Counted from the first letter of the stretch, positions 26,884 to 36,160 are shown. The stretch is 64,000 nucleotides of DNA from Bacillus sp. FJAT-52991 (GCF_037201805.1 NZ_CP147404.1:3144501-3208500); one strand, 5' to 3'. Made by a program: numbers and translations. Notes: a model not told the origin generated them from the letters alone.

Positions 26884-28128
26884 TTAAACATTCTTGATGT
26901 ACTCAGCAAAAGGACGATGTTTCCATCCCTTTATGTAAGCTCCTCCCTCAGTACAATTAAAGAACTCCACATCTGTATTGCTTTCAACATATCTTTCAAA
27001 CCATTTTAAATATACTTGTAAATTTCGCGAAGTGTAAACATACTTCTTTTGGTAATAATCCATTACTTTTAATAAAAATGGTGAATTTTTTATGTTTCTT
27101 TGAGCGTGAGTATTCTCAGCATGACTTTTTTGATCCGTAAACGCTAAATCTTGACCGATTAAAGCAATACTTTTTACTCCTAAAGTCACTAATACATCTA
27201 AAAGACAAGTAGCCACCGATCCTCCTGTAGCAATCAACGGCTCATTTCTCTTGCCAGCTTCGACTTCAGCTAATGGAAAGCCTTTTTGCCACACGACAAA
27301 GCGAGGACCTCGATAATTGATGACCGCCTTTGAACTGGCTGTACTTAAGTAGAAGAGCGGAATTTCAGCTTGTTCAATAGCTAGTTGTTCAGCAATCGCT
27401 TCTTTAGGGTCAGCAATCATCACAAAATCCGGTTTAATACCAAATGTAAGCAAAGGAATAAAAGCTGTACCGACACAACCAATGATAAATTCCCCGCTCA
27501 TTTCTGCTTGCTTTAATAGAGGTAACTGCTTCGTTAAAGAAGGTCCTGCTGACACAAGAACAGCCTTTGTTGAATCTTTAAAATTGAACGCTTTTAACCC
27601 TTGATCCTCTAATTGAACATTCTTATAAAAATTCTCAATCAAATCTTGTCCTTGGTCTTTCACCGTTCGTTCTTGAATGAGGTAATTTTCAAGTATATGA
27701 ACCATTTCTTTAAAGCGATCATCTACCATGTTTAAAGCAGGTTTAAATATAATCATTTCTTCTTTTAGCTCGTTAGCAAGGTCAGACAGATCTGTATTCG
27801 AACGAATGACACGAAAGGTAATATTTTCATCTTGTAATAGAGCATCTATTGCTTTTGTTTGGATGATCCAATCATAGAAATATGAATTCAATTCATAAAC
27901 AACTATTTTTTTATTTGGACAGATTTTTCTAAGCACTTGAATATGATGCCCTGCACCGCATCCAAGCACCATTATCTCCTTTGCTTGGAGCTTTTCTTGC
28001 TCAATTCCATTTACCCACTTCGTAGCTTCTTTTAATGGATCATACTTACTATGCAAGTAAAAGTGGTTCTCTGCTTTACACACCTTTACAGTGGGAGCCG
28101 TTCTTGTTTCAATTAGTTCGAATTTCAA
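26884..28128 (-). CDS. Motility accessory factor (Maf) flagellin glycosyltransferase, short form
   Basis: 414 residues with the central DUF115 domain: AVLVSAGPSLTKQLPLLKQ, DFVMIADPKEA, GGSVATCLLDVLVTLG, IALIGQDLAFTDQKSHA, and a terminal NCTEGGAYIKGW. Maf proteins transfer nonulosonic acids from CMP donors to Ser/Thr of flagellin. Its start overlaps the stop of the small upstream gene by four bases. Two Maf paralogues of different length are present, so they may use different sites or sugars. Confidence 0.9.
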   Translation of the reverse strand: MKFELIETRTAPTVKVCKAENHFYLHSKYDPLKEATKWVNGIEQEKLQAKEIMVLGCGAGHHIQVLRKICPNKKIVVYELNSYFYDWIIQTKAIDALLQDENITFRVIRSNTDLSDLANELKEEMIIFKPALNMVDDRFKEMVHILENYLIQERTVKDQGQDLIENFYKNVQLEDQGLKAFNFKDSTKAVLVSAGPSLTKQLPLLKQAEMSGEFIIGCVGTAFIPLLTFGIKPDFVMIADPKEAIAEQLAIEQAEIPLFYLSTASSKAVINYRGPRFVVWQKGFPLAEVEAGKRNEPLIATGGSVATCLLDVLVTLGVKSIALIGQDLAFTDQKSHAENTHAQRNIKNSPFLLKVMDYYQKKYVYTSRNLQVYLKWFERYVESNTDVEFFNCTEGGAYIKGWKHRPFAEYIKNV

Positions 28129-28496
28129 TTGAGTTGACCGTCCATATGTTGAAGTTGTTCAAACCATTTTTTTAACCACTCCAGCACCTCATATTCAAAT
28201 AAATCACTTAATAATACGAAATCCTTAATTTGAAATGCTTGCTCCATCTCTTCTAGAAGGCCTTTTCTTTCTTCAATATCACTTTCAATCATATATCCAA
28301 GTGCTTGTAAGCTGCTTACAGATCGGTTCGTCCATTCTAACCCTTCAAAAATAGACGGTAATAGCTGAAGAGCTTCCTTTTCCTCATTCTTCACTAGAAA
28401 GTCTACTTCTTGTTCAACTGCGACAATCAATTTCGGAATATATTCTTTCAAAAATTCAATATTATCTACGATTAATTGTTGATCCACTCTACTCAC
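28125..28496 (-). CDS. Small helical protein between two Maf genes
   Basis: 123 residues, acidic, leucine-rich and predicted almost wholly helical (EYIPKLIVAVEQEVDFLVKNE, LLEEMEQAFQIKDFVLLSDLFEYEVLEWLKKWFEQL). No signal or membrane segment is seen. It overlaps both neighbours by four bases, so it is translated as part of the Maf operon. I do not recognise a family. The size and helix content resemble flagellar export chaperones such as FliS/FliT/FlgN, so a flagellin or Maf chaperone role is possible but unproven. Confidence 0.7.
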   Translation of the reverse strand: MSRVDQQLIVDNIEFLKEYIPKLIVAVEQEVDFLVKNEEKEALQLLPSIFEGLEWTNRSVSSLQALGYMIESDIEERKGLLEEMEQAFQIKDFVLLSDLFEYEVLEWLKKWFEQLQHMDGQLN

Positions 28497-30286
28497 TCCG
28501 TTGCCAGTTCTTTTTTAATATTACTTAATAAGTTTTCATACCACTTTTCCGCTTTTTGCGAAGCGTCTAAAATTCCTTTATATAAAACAACTGATTTATG
28601 ATAAATCCTCAGATGAGTTTCTTCTTCTGTCTCATTTTCTTTTTCAAGAAAATAATTGTTTACTTGTTTAAATACTTCTCCAAATAAATAAAGCAAAAAT
28701 TCATCTTCTAGTAATCTCGTTAATTGTTTATCAAGCTTAGATAATTTTTTATTTACTGACTGTTGAAATACCGGGTTTTCAGCATCCATTTTCTCTAAAA
28801 TCTTCACTGCTTCTTCACTAACATTAATAACTTTCCTATTCTTAAATTTCTCCTTGTGTATCCGTTCATAAAACCTGTTCCACTCTTCTTGACTTCTATT
28901 ATAATTTATCTCTTCTAACAATGCTTTGATCGAACAAGAAATAGGTGTATGGCAATTTTCACTTAAAAACTGTTGGAATAAAATATGCTCCATTCCATCG
29001 ATAACAACGCCACCCTCTGTACAATTATAAATTTTAGACGGTTGATCTAACGTATGAACATAATTTATATAATCTTCAAACCCTTTTTTCATTGAAACAA
29101 ACGGATAATCCGTCCAAACTTCTTCTCCACCGTATCCAATAACAGTGAACATTTTCCTATCTTTAATGAATTGTGGATCAAGCTCTTTTTGTCCTTTATT
29201 ACCAGCCGCATGAGTACTGTTATCCGTATACGCAAGGTCTTGACCAATTAAACAAATAGGGCCGGTAGTCATTTGATTGGCAATATCTAAACAATAATTA
29301 GCAACAGATGCTCCACCTATCACATCATGAATATCATTTTCTATTACCTCATTCGTTAATTTACTTATATTCAGATGGCTTGTATTATTAAAAAATACTT
29401 TGCTTCCTTCGTACATTTTTAAAATATCTTTATGTAAGGTAATGGCATAAAATAAAGGTACGTCTAACTGATGTAATTGTTCAAAGTGTTTATAATTGGC
29501 TATCCCACCATCAATTGAAACAATCGCATCTGGAATTAGTTCATTTTGTAACAAGGTGTTAATCGTTGAGCCAGCAGATAATAATATAACCTTATCTCGA
29601 TATTCTTTTAAAAGAGGCAATTGCTTACTTAGTGATGGCCCCCCCGAAGCGATAACAACAGGATGAGTAAATTTCTTGTTAAAGTAATTAAATGGAGTGG
29701 ATGAAAAAGAAAAATATAAGTTCTCCATAAAGTTCTCTTGCCAACCTTCTGCAAAAAAGCTCCATGTATTTTTATCAACTACATTTAACATTAACATTTC
29801 TTTAATTAACAAAATTATTTTTTTCGTAAATAAGGGATATATTTTTTCGAAATTAGGAGATATGATGAGTTGGATTCTATTATTATATGCATTGCAAATT
29901 ATAGCTAATTTTTTTTCAATTTCCTCAAGCTGTACACCCGTTATGAAATCTACCTTTGTTTCATTTTGAAGATTTTTAAATAAACCGAGGTTTTGCGACT
30001 CTTCAAAAACCTTTTCGTTCGGTTCGATAATGATTAAACGATCTTCATTAGATAACTTTTCACACAATTGTTCAGCAATATAACCACCGCTACTGCCTAC
30101 TAGAATATGAATATAGTGCTTTTTAAAGTTTTTTTCAGCTATTTTACTTGCTTCTCTTTTAGGATCGTATTTACTATTTGTTAAATAACCTTTCACTTTC
30201 ATGATCGGCAAATTTTGTTTAGATTGAACAACTTCAAATGCAGTATTTATTTCCAATTCTAGTTCTTGGTTATCTATGTGTTTCAT
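28493..30286 (-). CDS. Motility accessory factor (Maf) flagellin glycosyltransferase, long form
   Basis: About 597 residues. An N-terminal Rossmann-like part (KHYIHILVGSSGGYIAEQL, DRLIIIEPNEK) leads to the DUF115 core (VIASGGPSLSKQLPLLKEY, DAIVSIDGGIANY, CLIGQDLAYTDNSTHAAG, YNCTEGGVVIDGM) and a helical C-terminus of about 150 residues. I place the start at the second ATG (30286), nine bases after AAGGA; ATG 30292 is also possible. It is the first gene after the flagellin genes, as in other Bacillaceae with glycosylated flagella. It probably attaches pseudaminic acid to Hag. Confidence 0.9.
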   Translation of the reverse strand: MKHIDNQELELEINTAFEVVQSKQNLPIMKVKGYLTNSKYDPKREASKIAEKNFKKHYIHILVGSSGGYIAEQLCEKLSNEDRLIIIEPNEKVFEESQNLGLFKNLQNETKVDFITGVQLEEIEKKLAIICNAYNNRIQLIISPNFEKIYPLFTKKIILLIKEMLMLNVVDKNTWSFFAEGWQENFMENLYFSFSSTPFNYFNKKFTHPVVIASGGPSLSKQLPLLKEYRDKVILLSAGSTINTLLQNELIPDAIVSIDGGIANYKHFEQLHQLDVPLFYAITLHKDILKMYEGSKVFFNNTSHLNISKLTNEVIENDIHDVIGGASVANYCLDIANQMTTGPICLIGQDLAYTDNSTHAAGNKGQKELDPQFIKDRKMFTVIGYGGEEVWTDYPFVSMKKGFEDYINYVHTLDQPSKIYNCTEGGVVIDGMEHILFQQFLSENCHTPISCSIKALLEEINYNRSQEEWNRFYERIHKEKFKNRKVINVSEEAVKILEKMDAENPVFQQSVNKKLSKLDKQLTRLLEDEFLLYLFGEVFKQVNNYFLEKENETEEETHLRIYHKSVVLYKGILDASQKAEKWYENLLSNIKKELATE

Positions 30287-30309
30287 TGTCATTCATCCTT
30301 CTTTTTAAA

Positions 30310-30345
30310 AAAAGGCAACCCTAGTAGCTGGTTGCCTTTTATATT
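30310..30345 (-). terminator. Terminator of the downstream flagellin gene
   Basis: An 11-bp stem (30310-30320/30330-30340) around a 9-base loop; read on the minus strand it is followed by a T-run. It separates hag from the Maf/pse genes, which therefore need read-through or their own promoter. Confidence 0.88.
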
Positions 30346-30347
30346 GA

Positions 30348-31163
30348 TTAACGTAATAATTGAAGAACGCCTTGTGGCTGTTGGTTTGCTTGAGCTAGCA
30401 TTGATTGCGCTGCTTGAGAAAGGATGTTATTCTTTGTGAATTCCATCATTTCTTTCGCCATATCAACGTCACGAATACGTGATTCTGCAGCTGTTAAGTT
30501 CTCTGCACCTGTATTCAAGTTATTGATTGTATGCTCTAAGCGGTTTTGAACAGAACCTAGGTTTGAACGTTCTTTAGAAACTTTTGTAATAGCGTCATTG
30601 ATAGCAGTAACAGCTGCTTGAGCATTTGTAGTTGTATCTACTTTGATTGCAGCAGTATTTAATCCCAATGCAGTTGCTGTCATTGTGTTAATATCAAGTT
30701 TAATCGTTTGACCTGAATTAGCACCTACTTGGAATGTATAAGATCCTGATGCTGCAATTAACTTCTGTGTATTGAATTCTGTCTCATTAGCAATACGAGA
30801 AACTTCGCTTTGTAATTGAGTTAACTCATCAGAAATCGCTGTACGGTCAGCTGTTACGTTTGTATCGTTCGCTGCTTGAACTGATAGTTCACGCATACGT
30901 TGAAGGATTTCATGTGTTTCGTTTAGCGCACCTTCAGCTGTTTGGATTAAAGAGATCCCATCTTGAGAGTTACGAGATGCTTGCTCAAGACCGCGGATTT
31001 GTCCACGCATTTTTTCTGAGATTGATAGACCTGCAGCATTGTCGCCTGCACGGTTGATGCTTTGACCTGAAGATAATTTCTCCATGTTCTTTTGTGCATT
31101 TGCTGAATTCGCTGTAAATTGGCGGTGTGTGTTAAGCGCCGAGATATTGTGGTTAATTCTCAT
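30348..31163 (-). CDS. hag: Flagellin (second copy)
   Basis: 271 residues. It has the conserved N-terminal D0/D1 helix region (MRINHNISALNTHRQ...SGQSINRAGDNAAGLSISEKMR) and C-terminal region (NRLEHTINNLN...MAKEMMEFTKNNILSQAAQ), with a very short variable centre, so the filament is nearly bare D1. AAGGAGGAACTATCC precedes the ATG. Its leader contains a CsrA-type hairpin and a SigD-like promoter. It differs from the upstream copy by only four residues. Confidence 0.97.
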   Translation of the reverse strand: MRINHNISALNTHRQFTANSANAQKNMEKLSSGQSINRAGDNAAGLSISEKMRGQIRGLEQASRNSQDGISLIQTAEGALNETHEILQRMRELSVQAANDTNVTADRTAISDELTQLQSEVSRIANETEFNTQKLIAASGSYTFQVGANSGQTIKLDINTMTATALGLNTAAIKVDTTTNAQAAVTAINDAITKVSKERSNLGSVQNRLEHTINNLNTGAENLTAAESRIRDVDMAKEMMEFTKNNILSQAAQSMLAQANQQPQGVLQLLR

Positions 31164-31188
31164 TGGATAGTTCCTCCTTGAATAGGTT

Positions 31189-31206
31189 GTTCACATCCAT
31201 GTGAAC
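31189..31206 (-). promoter_or_regulatory. CsrA-binding hairpin in the flagellin leader
   Basis: GTTCACA and TGTGAAC form a 7-bp stem with GGA in the loop; a second GGA lies in the ribosome site. This matches the two-site layout of B. subtilis hag mRNA, where CsrA blocks translation until FliW removes it. csrA and fliW lie close by. Confidence 0.75.
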
Positions 31207-31258
31207 ACTAGTTTTTTGCGGATCGTCCAGGTCGCCCTGTCTTCCCCGTTACATATTT

Positions 31259-31285
31259 AATATCGGTGAAGAAAAGAGTTATTTA
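31259..31285 (-). promoter_or_regulatory. SigD-like promoter of the second flagellin gene
   Basis: Minus strand TAAA, 14 bases, then ACCGATAT (consensus TAAA-N15-GCCGATAT). It lies about 95 bases before the start codon. Confidence 0.8.
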
Positions 31286-31315
31286 ATAGTTTTTTAAAAT
31301 TTTTTTTGTTTCTAA

Positions 31316-31350
31316 TAGAAAAAAAGAGTCTCGTCACCGAAACTCTTTTT
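31316..31350 (-). terminator. Terminator of the first flagellin gene
   Basis: An 11-bp stem with one G-T pair (31323-31333/31338-31348), followed on the minus strand by a T-run. Confidence 0.88.
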
Positions 31351-31369
31351 CCACTTATTCTTCAGTTAA

Positions 31370-32185
31370 TTAACGTAATAATTGAAGAACGCCTTGTGGC
31401 TGTTGGTTTGCTTGAGCTAGCATTGATTGCGCTGCTTGAGAAAGGATGTTATTCTTTGTGAATTCCATCATTTCTTTCGCCATATCAACGTCACGAATAC
31501 GTGATTCTGCAGCTGTTAAGTTCTCTGCACCTGTATTCAAGTTATTGATTGTATGCTCTAAGCGGTTTTGAACAGAACCTAGGTTTGAACGTTCTTTAGA
31601 AACTTTTGTAATAGCGTCATTGATAGCAGTAACAGCTGCTTGAGCATTTGTAGTTGTATCTACTTTGATTGCAGCAGCACTTAATCCCAATGCAGTTGCT
31701 GTCATTGTGTTAATATCAAGTTTAATCGTTTGACCTGAATTAGCACCTACTTGGAATGTATAAGACCCTTTTGATGCGATTAACTTCTGTGTATTGAATT
31801 CTGTCTCATTAGCAATACGAGAAACTTCGCTTTGTAATTGAGTTAACTCATCAGAAATCGCTGTACGGTCAGCTGTTACGTTTGTATCGTTCGCTGCTTG
31901 AACTGATAGCTCACGCATACGTTGAAGGATTTCATGTGTTTCGTTTAGCGCACCTTCAGCCGTTTGGATTAAAGAGATCCCATCTTGAGAGTTACGAGAT
32001 GCTTGCTCAAGACCGCGGATTTGTCCACGCATTTTTTCTGAGATTGATAGACCTGCAGCATTGTCGCCTGCACGGTTAATGCTTTGACCTGAAGATAATT
32101 TCTCCATGTTCTTTTGTGCATTTGCTGAATTCGCTGTAAATTGGCGGTGTGTGTTAAGCGCCGAGATATTGTGGTTAATTCTCAT
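31370..32185 (-). CDS. hag: Flagellin (first copy)
   Basis: 271 residues, identical to the downstream copy except for four residues in two pairs near 141-142 and 170-171 (ASK for AAS-type, SA for NT). It has the same leader layout: SigD-like promoter, CsrA hairpin and AAGGAGG. Each copy ends in its own terminator, so they are separate transcription units. Both carry the Ser/Thr-rich D1 surface that Maf enzymes modify in related bacteria. The near identity at DNA level points to a recent duplication or gene conversion. Confidence 0.97.
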   Translation of the reverse strand: MRINHNISALNTHRQFTANSANAQKNMEKLSSGQSINRAGDNAAGLSISEKMRGQIRGLEQASRNSQDGISLIQTAEGALNETHEILQRMRELSVQAANDTNVTADRTAISDELTQLQSEVSRIANETEFNTQKLIASKGSYTFQVGANSGQTIKLDINTMTATALGLSAAAIKVDTTTNAQAAVTAINDAITKVSKERSNLGSVQNRLEHTINNLNTGAENLTAAESRIRDVDMAKEMMEFTKNNILSQAAQSMLAQANQQPQGVLQLLR

Positions 32186-32210
32186 TGGATAGTTCCTCCT
32201 TGAATAGGTC

Positions 32211-32228
32211 GTTCACATCCATGTGAAC
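32211..32228 (-). promoter_or_regulatory. CsrA-binding hairpin in the first flagellin leader
   Basis: The same 7-bp GTTCACA/TGTGAAC stem with GGA in the loop as in the second leader. Confidence 0.75.
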
Positions 32229-32294
32229 ACTAGTTTTTTTGCGAGTTGTACAGGTCGGTCGGTCGGCCGCCCTGTCTTCCCCACTACATATTTA

Positions 32295-32320
32295 ATATCG
32301 GACGAGAAGAAATTTGTTTA
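32295..32320 (-). promoter_or_regulatory. SigD-like promoter of the first flagellin gene
   Basis: Minus strand TAAA, 14 bases, then TCCGATAT. Same spacing as the promoter of the second copy. Confidence 0.8.
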
Positions 32321-32419
32321 ATAGTTTTATAAAAATATTTTTGTTTTTTCTTTGTCAAACATACGAACGGTTAAAAAAAGTAAAACCGTCTTGATGTTGA
32401 CGTTCTTTTTATGGCTAAT

Positions 32420-32638
32420 TTATTTTTCCGCTAATAAATTAAATACATTTTTAATCTCAACTGCTGCCGACTGGTTTTCTTCTAAAATGGAGAGATACAC
32501 TTCTTTCCGATGAATATCGACATGCTTTGGCGCGTTAATGCCAAGTTTGACTTGGTCGCCTTTGATGCTGATGACGGTCAGTTCAATGTCGTCGCCTATT
32601 TGGATGGCTTCTCCTGTTTTTCTTGTTAGGACTAGCAT
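32420..32638 (-). CDS. csrA: Translational regulator CsrA
   Basis: 72 residues, beginning [20 protein letters not shown], with [22 protein letters not shown], the full CsrA beta-strand pattern including RNA-contacting RKTGE and the conserved Arg in the HRKEVY segment. It binds GGA hairpins in flagellin mRNA and blocks ribosome access. AAAGGAG lies before the ATG, six bases after fliW. FliW antagonises it and flagellin sequesters FliW, giving a homeostatic loop; all three parts are encoded here. Confidence 0.97.
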   Translation of the reverse strand: MLVLTRKTGEAIQIGDDIELTVISIKGDQVKLGINAPKHVDIHRKEVYLSILEENQSAAVEIKNVFNLLAEK

Positions 32639-32644
32639 ACTGGC

Positions 32645-33085
32645 TCACTCCTTTTTAGCGCCAACCGGGAAGATGGCATGACGCGTTTCATAGCGGCTAT
32701 CATTTAAAATGGTTTGCTTTGCCTTGTTGTTTTTCGTATTCACAACAATCGGTGCTTGTAAGTTAGCTGTTGTTTTCTCAAAAGGATCTTGAACCGTTAA
32801 GATTGTATAGATAGCTGCTTCCTCCGCTTGATCTAACCGTAATGCATCGATAGCTACCTCATCCAATTGAAACTCATAGTCTGGAAAGAAAGCAAATGGA
32901 CTGGTAACAACAAAACCAAGATTCGGTGTGTTCGTTGATTGCAAAATAAAAAATACGTCGTTGTCAGGGAGTGCAAGCAGAATGAATTGTTTTTCCTCCG
33001 CAAAGCCAGGAATTCCTTGAGTAAATGTCCATATCTTTTCTTCCTGAATCTCAACCTGTCCGTGATATTTTGTTTCAATGATCAT
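32645..33085 (-). CDS. fliW: Flagellar assembly factor FliW
   Basis: 146 residues, matching the FliW length. Typical segments are TKYHGQVEIQEEKIWTF, GIPGFAEEKQFILL, LGFVVTSPFAFFPDYEF and APIVVNTKNNKAKQTIL. FliW binds either flagellin or CsrA and so couples flagellin export to translation. It lies between yviE and csrA, the order seen in B. subtilis. Confidence 0.96.
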   Translation of the reverse strand: MIIETKYHGQVEIQEEKIWTFTQGIPGFAEEKQFILLALPDNDVFFILQSTNTPNLGFVVTSPFAFFPDYEFQLDEVAIDALRLDQAEEAAIYTILTVQDPFEKTTANLQAPIVVNTKNNKAKQTILNDSRYETRHAIFPVGAKKE

Positions 33086-33105
33086 TGTGTATCACGATCC
33101 TTCAC

Positions 33106-33696
33106 TTATATTTCTATCTCAAAATTCATATTTTTAAACTTTAAATTGACAAAATCAATATCTAATGATTCTCGCTGATTCATATCTGTTGTTACTTCAC
33201 CTGGTTGATAATCAATAATCGGCTTTTGTGCTTTTGTATTGTTAATAACCTTTTTCGGCTCCCAGTGGATCTCAAGCGTTTTTGGTTTATGGTTATTTTT
33301 CACACTAAAATGCGGTGGAACCCAGCCGAGGTGAAGTTGTTTTGGCTCCTTCTCGCTATTGCGCTTTGCAATATCTTCTAGCGCTTTTCCACCATGTTCA
33401 ATTTTCATTAGCTGATCACCGTCTTGTGCTCTTCTAGCGATACCTGCTAAGAAATCTTGATAACCATTTTGAGCATACTCTTCAATCCGTCTAAAGATAT
33501 GCTTTAAATCCATTGCTTCCCAAGCTGCTGTTTGGTCAATGGAAAGTTGAGCTGGTGTTGTTTCAATTGTCATTTCCGCTTTCGGTTGTTCAATATCTAG
33601 TTGAGCTTGTGGTTGTTCAATTGATTGAACAGGCTTTTGTATCGTTAACTCAATTTGAGCAAATTGGCTGTTCATTCTAATTTGTGGCAATTTCAT
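33106..33696 (-). CDS. yviE: YviE family protein (DUF6470) of the flagellar operon
   Basis: 196 residues. The N-terminal part has a repeated pattern of 12-14 residues (IRMNSQFAQIELTIQ, IEQPQAQLDIEQPKAEM, PAQLSIDQ), probably beta-rich. The remainder includes AQDGDQLMKIEHGGKALEDIAKRN and HWEPKKV. The function is unknown; the gene is conserved between flgL and fliW in Bacillaceae. No signal peptide is seen. AGGTGAAAGG precedes the ATG. Confidence 0.85.
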   Translation of the reverse strand: MKLPQIRMNSQFAQIELTIQKPVQSIEQPQAQLDIEQPKAEMTIETTPAQLSIDQTAAWEAMDLKHIFRRIEEYAQNGYQDFLAGIARRAQDGDQLMKIEHGGKALEDIAKRNSEKEPKQLHLGWVPPHFSVKNNHKPKTLEIHWEPKKVINNTKAQKPIIDYQPGEVTTDMNQRESLDIDFVNLKFKNMNFEIEI

Positions 33697-33739
33697 TTCC
33701 TTTCACCTCACAAAGAAAAGCTATCCCCTGTGGAATAGC

Positions 33740-34618
33740 TTAGCGTAAAAAGTCCAGTAAAGATGGTTGAATAATACGTGCTCCCACACCAAGGGCAGCG
33801 CGGTGAACACTTTCTTGAGTTATTAAGTCGGTAATGACTCGCTCAATATCGGCATCCTCATTGTCTGATAACATCCGAGTAGCTGTTACTTCTTGTTCTA
33901 GCACACGTTCCTCCATTAACTCAATACGGTTCATCCGTGCTCCTAATTCTGCTCGAGCGTTCGTTATCTTGTCAATATGCTTGTCTAATTTACCAAGAAA
34001 GCCGGTTAAGTCTTCGCCAGAGGTTGTTGGTGATTCTAATTTATTCATTAAATCCTCGATATCCGTTAATAGATCAGGGCTAAAGGCTGTTCCCGGACTG
34101 ATGTTCACTGGAATTTCAACACCTTTTGATAATTCAATAATTACTGGATTTGTATTAGTTGAAATAGTATCCGTTCCTGCTGGGATTGGCGGGTTAGTCG
34201 TATCCGTACCGTTAAAAATATATTTATCGCCAACTTTTGTATTAATAATATCTTTTAAATGCTCTTTTAATTGTTCTATTTCTTGCTTCATCGCTACTCT
34301 TTGTGTTTCTTCATACGTATCATTACTAGCTTGATTGGTCAATTCTCTTATACGTTGAAGCGCTAATGTCGCTTTATCTAAAGCAGAATCGGTATTTTCT
34401 ACCCAATTATACGCTTCATCGAAATTTCGTTTATATTGCTCGACTTCCATTAAACCTGTTCGGTAAGCAATACCTTTCATCGCCACAACTGGATCATCCG
34501 ACGGACGGTTAATCTTCTTGCCTGTCGCCAGTTGATCTTGATATTTCCCCATTTTCTCATAGCTAGAGCTTAAGTTTTTCACCATATTGTTTGAAAGCAT
34601 TGATTGTGTAATTCTCAT
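33740..34618 (-). CDS. flgL: Flagellar hook-associated protein FlgL (HAP3)
   Basis: 292 residues. The N-terminal flagellin-like region is MRITQSMLSNNMVKNL...QLATGKKINRPSDDP, and the C-terminal helix is RVITDLITQESVHRAALGVGARIIQPSLLDFLR. The short middle domain includes GDKYIFNGTDT. FlgL joins hook-associated FlgK to the flagellin filament. Spacing to flgK is 24 bases with AGGTGGTGAG before the ATG. Confidence 0.95.
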   Translation of the reverse strand: MRITQSMLSNNMVKNLSSSYEKMGKYQDQLATGKKINRPSDDPVVAMKGIAYRTGLMEVEQYKRNFDEAYNWVENTDSALDKATLALQRIRELTNQASNDTYEETQRVAMKQEIEQLKEHLKDIINTKVGDKYIFNGTDTTNPPIPAGTDTISTNTNPVIIELSKGVEIPVNISPGTAFSPDLLTDIEDLMNKLESPTTSGEDLTGFLGKLDKHIDKITNARAELGARMNRIELMEERVLEQEVTATRMLSDNEDADIERVITDLITQESVHRAALGVGARIIQPSLLDFLR

Positions 34619-34642
34619 GACTGTTACTCACCACCTATTTTT

Positions 34643-36160
34643 TTATAATCCGACTCGGCCCATCCCATTAATAATTTTATCTAGCATTTCATCCACAGCC
34701 GTAATATTTCGCGCTGCCGCATTATAAGCATGCTGAAAGCGAATCATATCCGTAAATTCTTCGTCCAAAGACACGGAACTAATCGATTGACGATTTCCTT
34801 CGATTGACTGAAGTAATATTGCATTATTAGATGCTTGTCTTTTTGCTTCTTGTGTGTCTACACCTAGTCTTCCAACCATTCCTTGATAGAATGCGTCAAC
34901 AGTTGTATTACCTAAACCTGCAAGAGGCTTCTCCTTAACTTTGGCTAATGCCAATGCATTAGAACCATCACCTTTTTCTCCAGGTTTCGTACCTGCTGCA
35001 ATTTCATTAGGATCCTTAATTGCCACACCGATATTGGCAGCCGCTCCCTTTTCGCTTGTTACGCCATCGAAAAACGGCTTCCCTTTTGCTCCATTCAAAT
35101 CAACACCTTGCTCATGTTGCTCGTTGAATGCTTTCGCAAACTCATAAGCCATCTTATCTAACTGTTTCAGCATTTCAGGGTATGCGCCTTCATCCGCACC
35201 ATATCCAAATGTTTCAATAATTCCTTTTAATTTACCTGGCGAGAAATCTGAAACACTAATTGCTGCTCCATTTAAAGTAATGTTTTGAATGTTATCATTA
35301 ATCTCCAATACACCATCCCCATTAAGGTCTGTTGCTGGGTCTATTCCGATAACACTAGGTTTATCTCCAATAACTAGGTCACCTTGTTCAGAACCATCTT
35401 TCCCAATTAATTTAATGTTATATTGTCCTTCGGCTATTGGTGAGGCATTTCCTTCAGGCGGTGTTTTTGGTGGTACTTTCTCGACTTTAATATTTACATA
35501 CTTAGATAGTTGATCAACTAAATTATCACGGCGATCGTATAAATCATTCGGTAAATAACCATGAGGCTCGATTTCTCCAATTTGCTTGTTCACATCACTA
35601 ATTTGTTTAAGTAAAGAGTTAATCTCTTTAACACTTACACCAATTTCATTTCCTAAATCTTTTTTTATTGTAGTAAGAGAATTGTAAACATAGTGAAAAG
35701 TATCCGCCACTGCTTTTCCACGCTCTAGTACAACTGTACGGGGTCCTCCACTTTCCGGATTACCACTTAAATCATGTAACGATTGCCAAAATTGACCCAT
35801 GACTTTCGAAATTCCATCTGTAGAAAATTCATTAAGAATTCCCTCCATTTGTGATAAAGCTGAAGCTTTAGCCTCGTAATAACCTAGTGTCTGATTTTGT
35901 CCGCGAAACTGGGTATCTAAAAAGCCATCCCTCACTCGCTGCACAGATCCTGCCTCCACTCCTGTTCCCATTTGTCCAGGAATTTGTGAGCGATTCATTC
36001 CTACGCCAGGATAAGGTTGAGTCGTTTGAAAGTTGACTCGTTGGCGTGTGTAGCCTGGTGTGTTGGCATTTGAAATGTTATGACCGGTTGTGTATAAAGC
36101 ACTTTGTTGTGTAAACATGCCGCGTTTGGCGGTTTCTAATCCATGAAAAGTAGATCGCAT
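34643..36160 (-). CDS. flgK: Flagellar hook-associated protein FlgK (HAP1)
   Basis: 505 residues, as in B. subtilis. The start MRSTFHGLETAKRGMFTQQSALYTTGHNISNANTPGYTRQRV and the end FTDMIRFQHAYNAAARNITAVDEMLDKIINGMG are the conserved rod/hook-family helices. It is the first junction protein on the hook, exported with the help of FlgN, whose gene precedes it. Confidence 0.96.
   Translation of the reverse strand: MRSTFHGLETAKRGMFTQQSALYTTGHNISNANTPGYTRQRVNFQTTQPYPGVGMNRSQIPGQMGTGVEAGSVQRVRDGFLDTQFRGQNQTLGYYEAKASALSQMEGILNEFSTDGISKVMGQFWQSLHDLSGNPESGGPRTVVLERGKAVADTFHYVYNSLTTIKKDLGNEIGVSVKEINSLLKQISDVNKQIGEIEPHGYLPNDLYDRRDNLVDQLSKYVNIKVEKVPPKTPPEGNASPIAEGQYNIKLIGKDGSEQGDLVIGDKPSVIGIDPATDLNGDGVLEINDNIQNITLNGAAISVSDFSPGKLKGIIETFGYGADEGAYPEMLKQLDKMAYEFAKAFNEQHEQGVDLNGAKGKPFFDGVTSEKGAAANIGVAIKDPNEIAAGTKPGEKGDGSNALALAKVKEKPLAGLGNTTVDAFYQGMVGRLGVDTQEAKRQASNNAILLQSIEGNRQSISSVSLDEEFTDMIRFQHAYNAAARNITAVDEMLDKIINGMGRVGL

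Noticed and set aside
30860..31057. Plus-strand open frames inside both flagellin genes
   Set aside because: Shadows of the highly biased flagellin codons; they recur at the same place in both copies.
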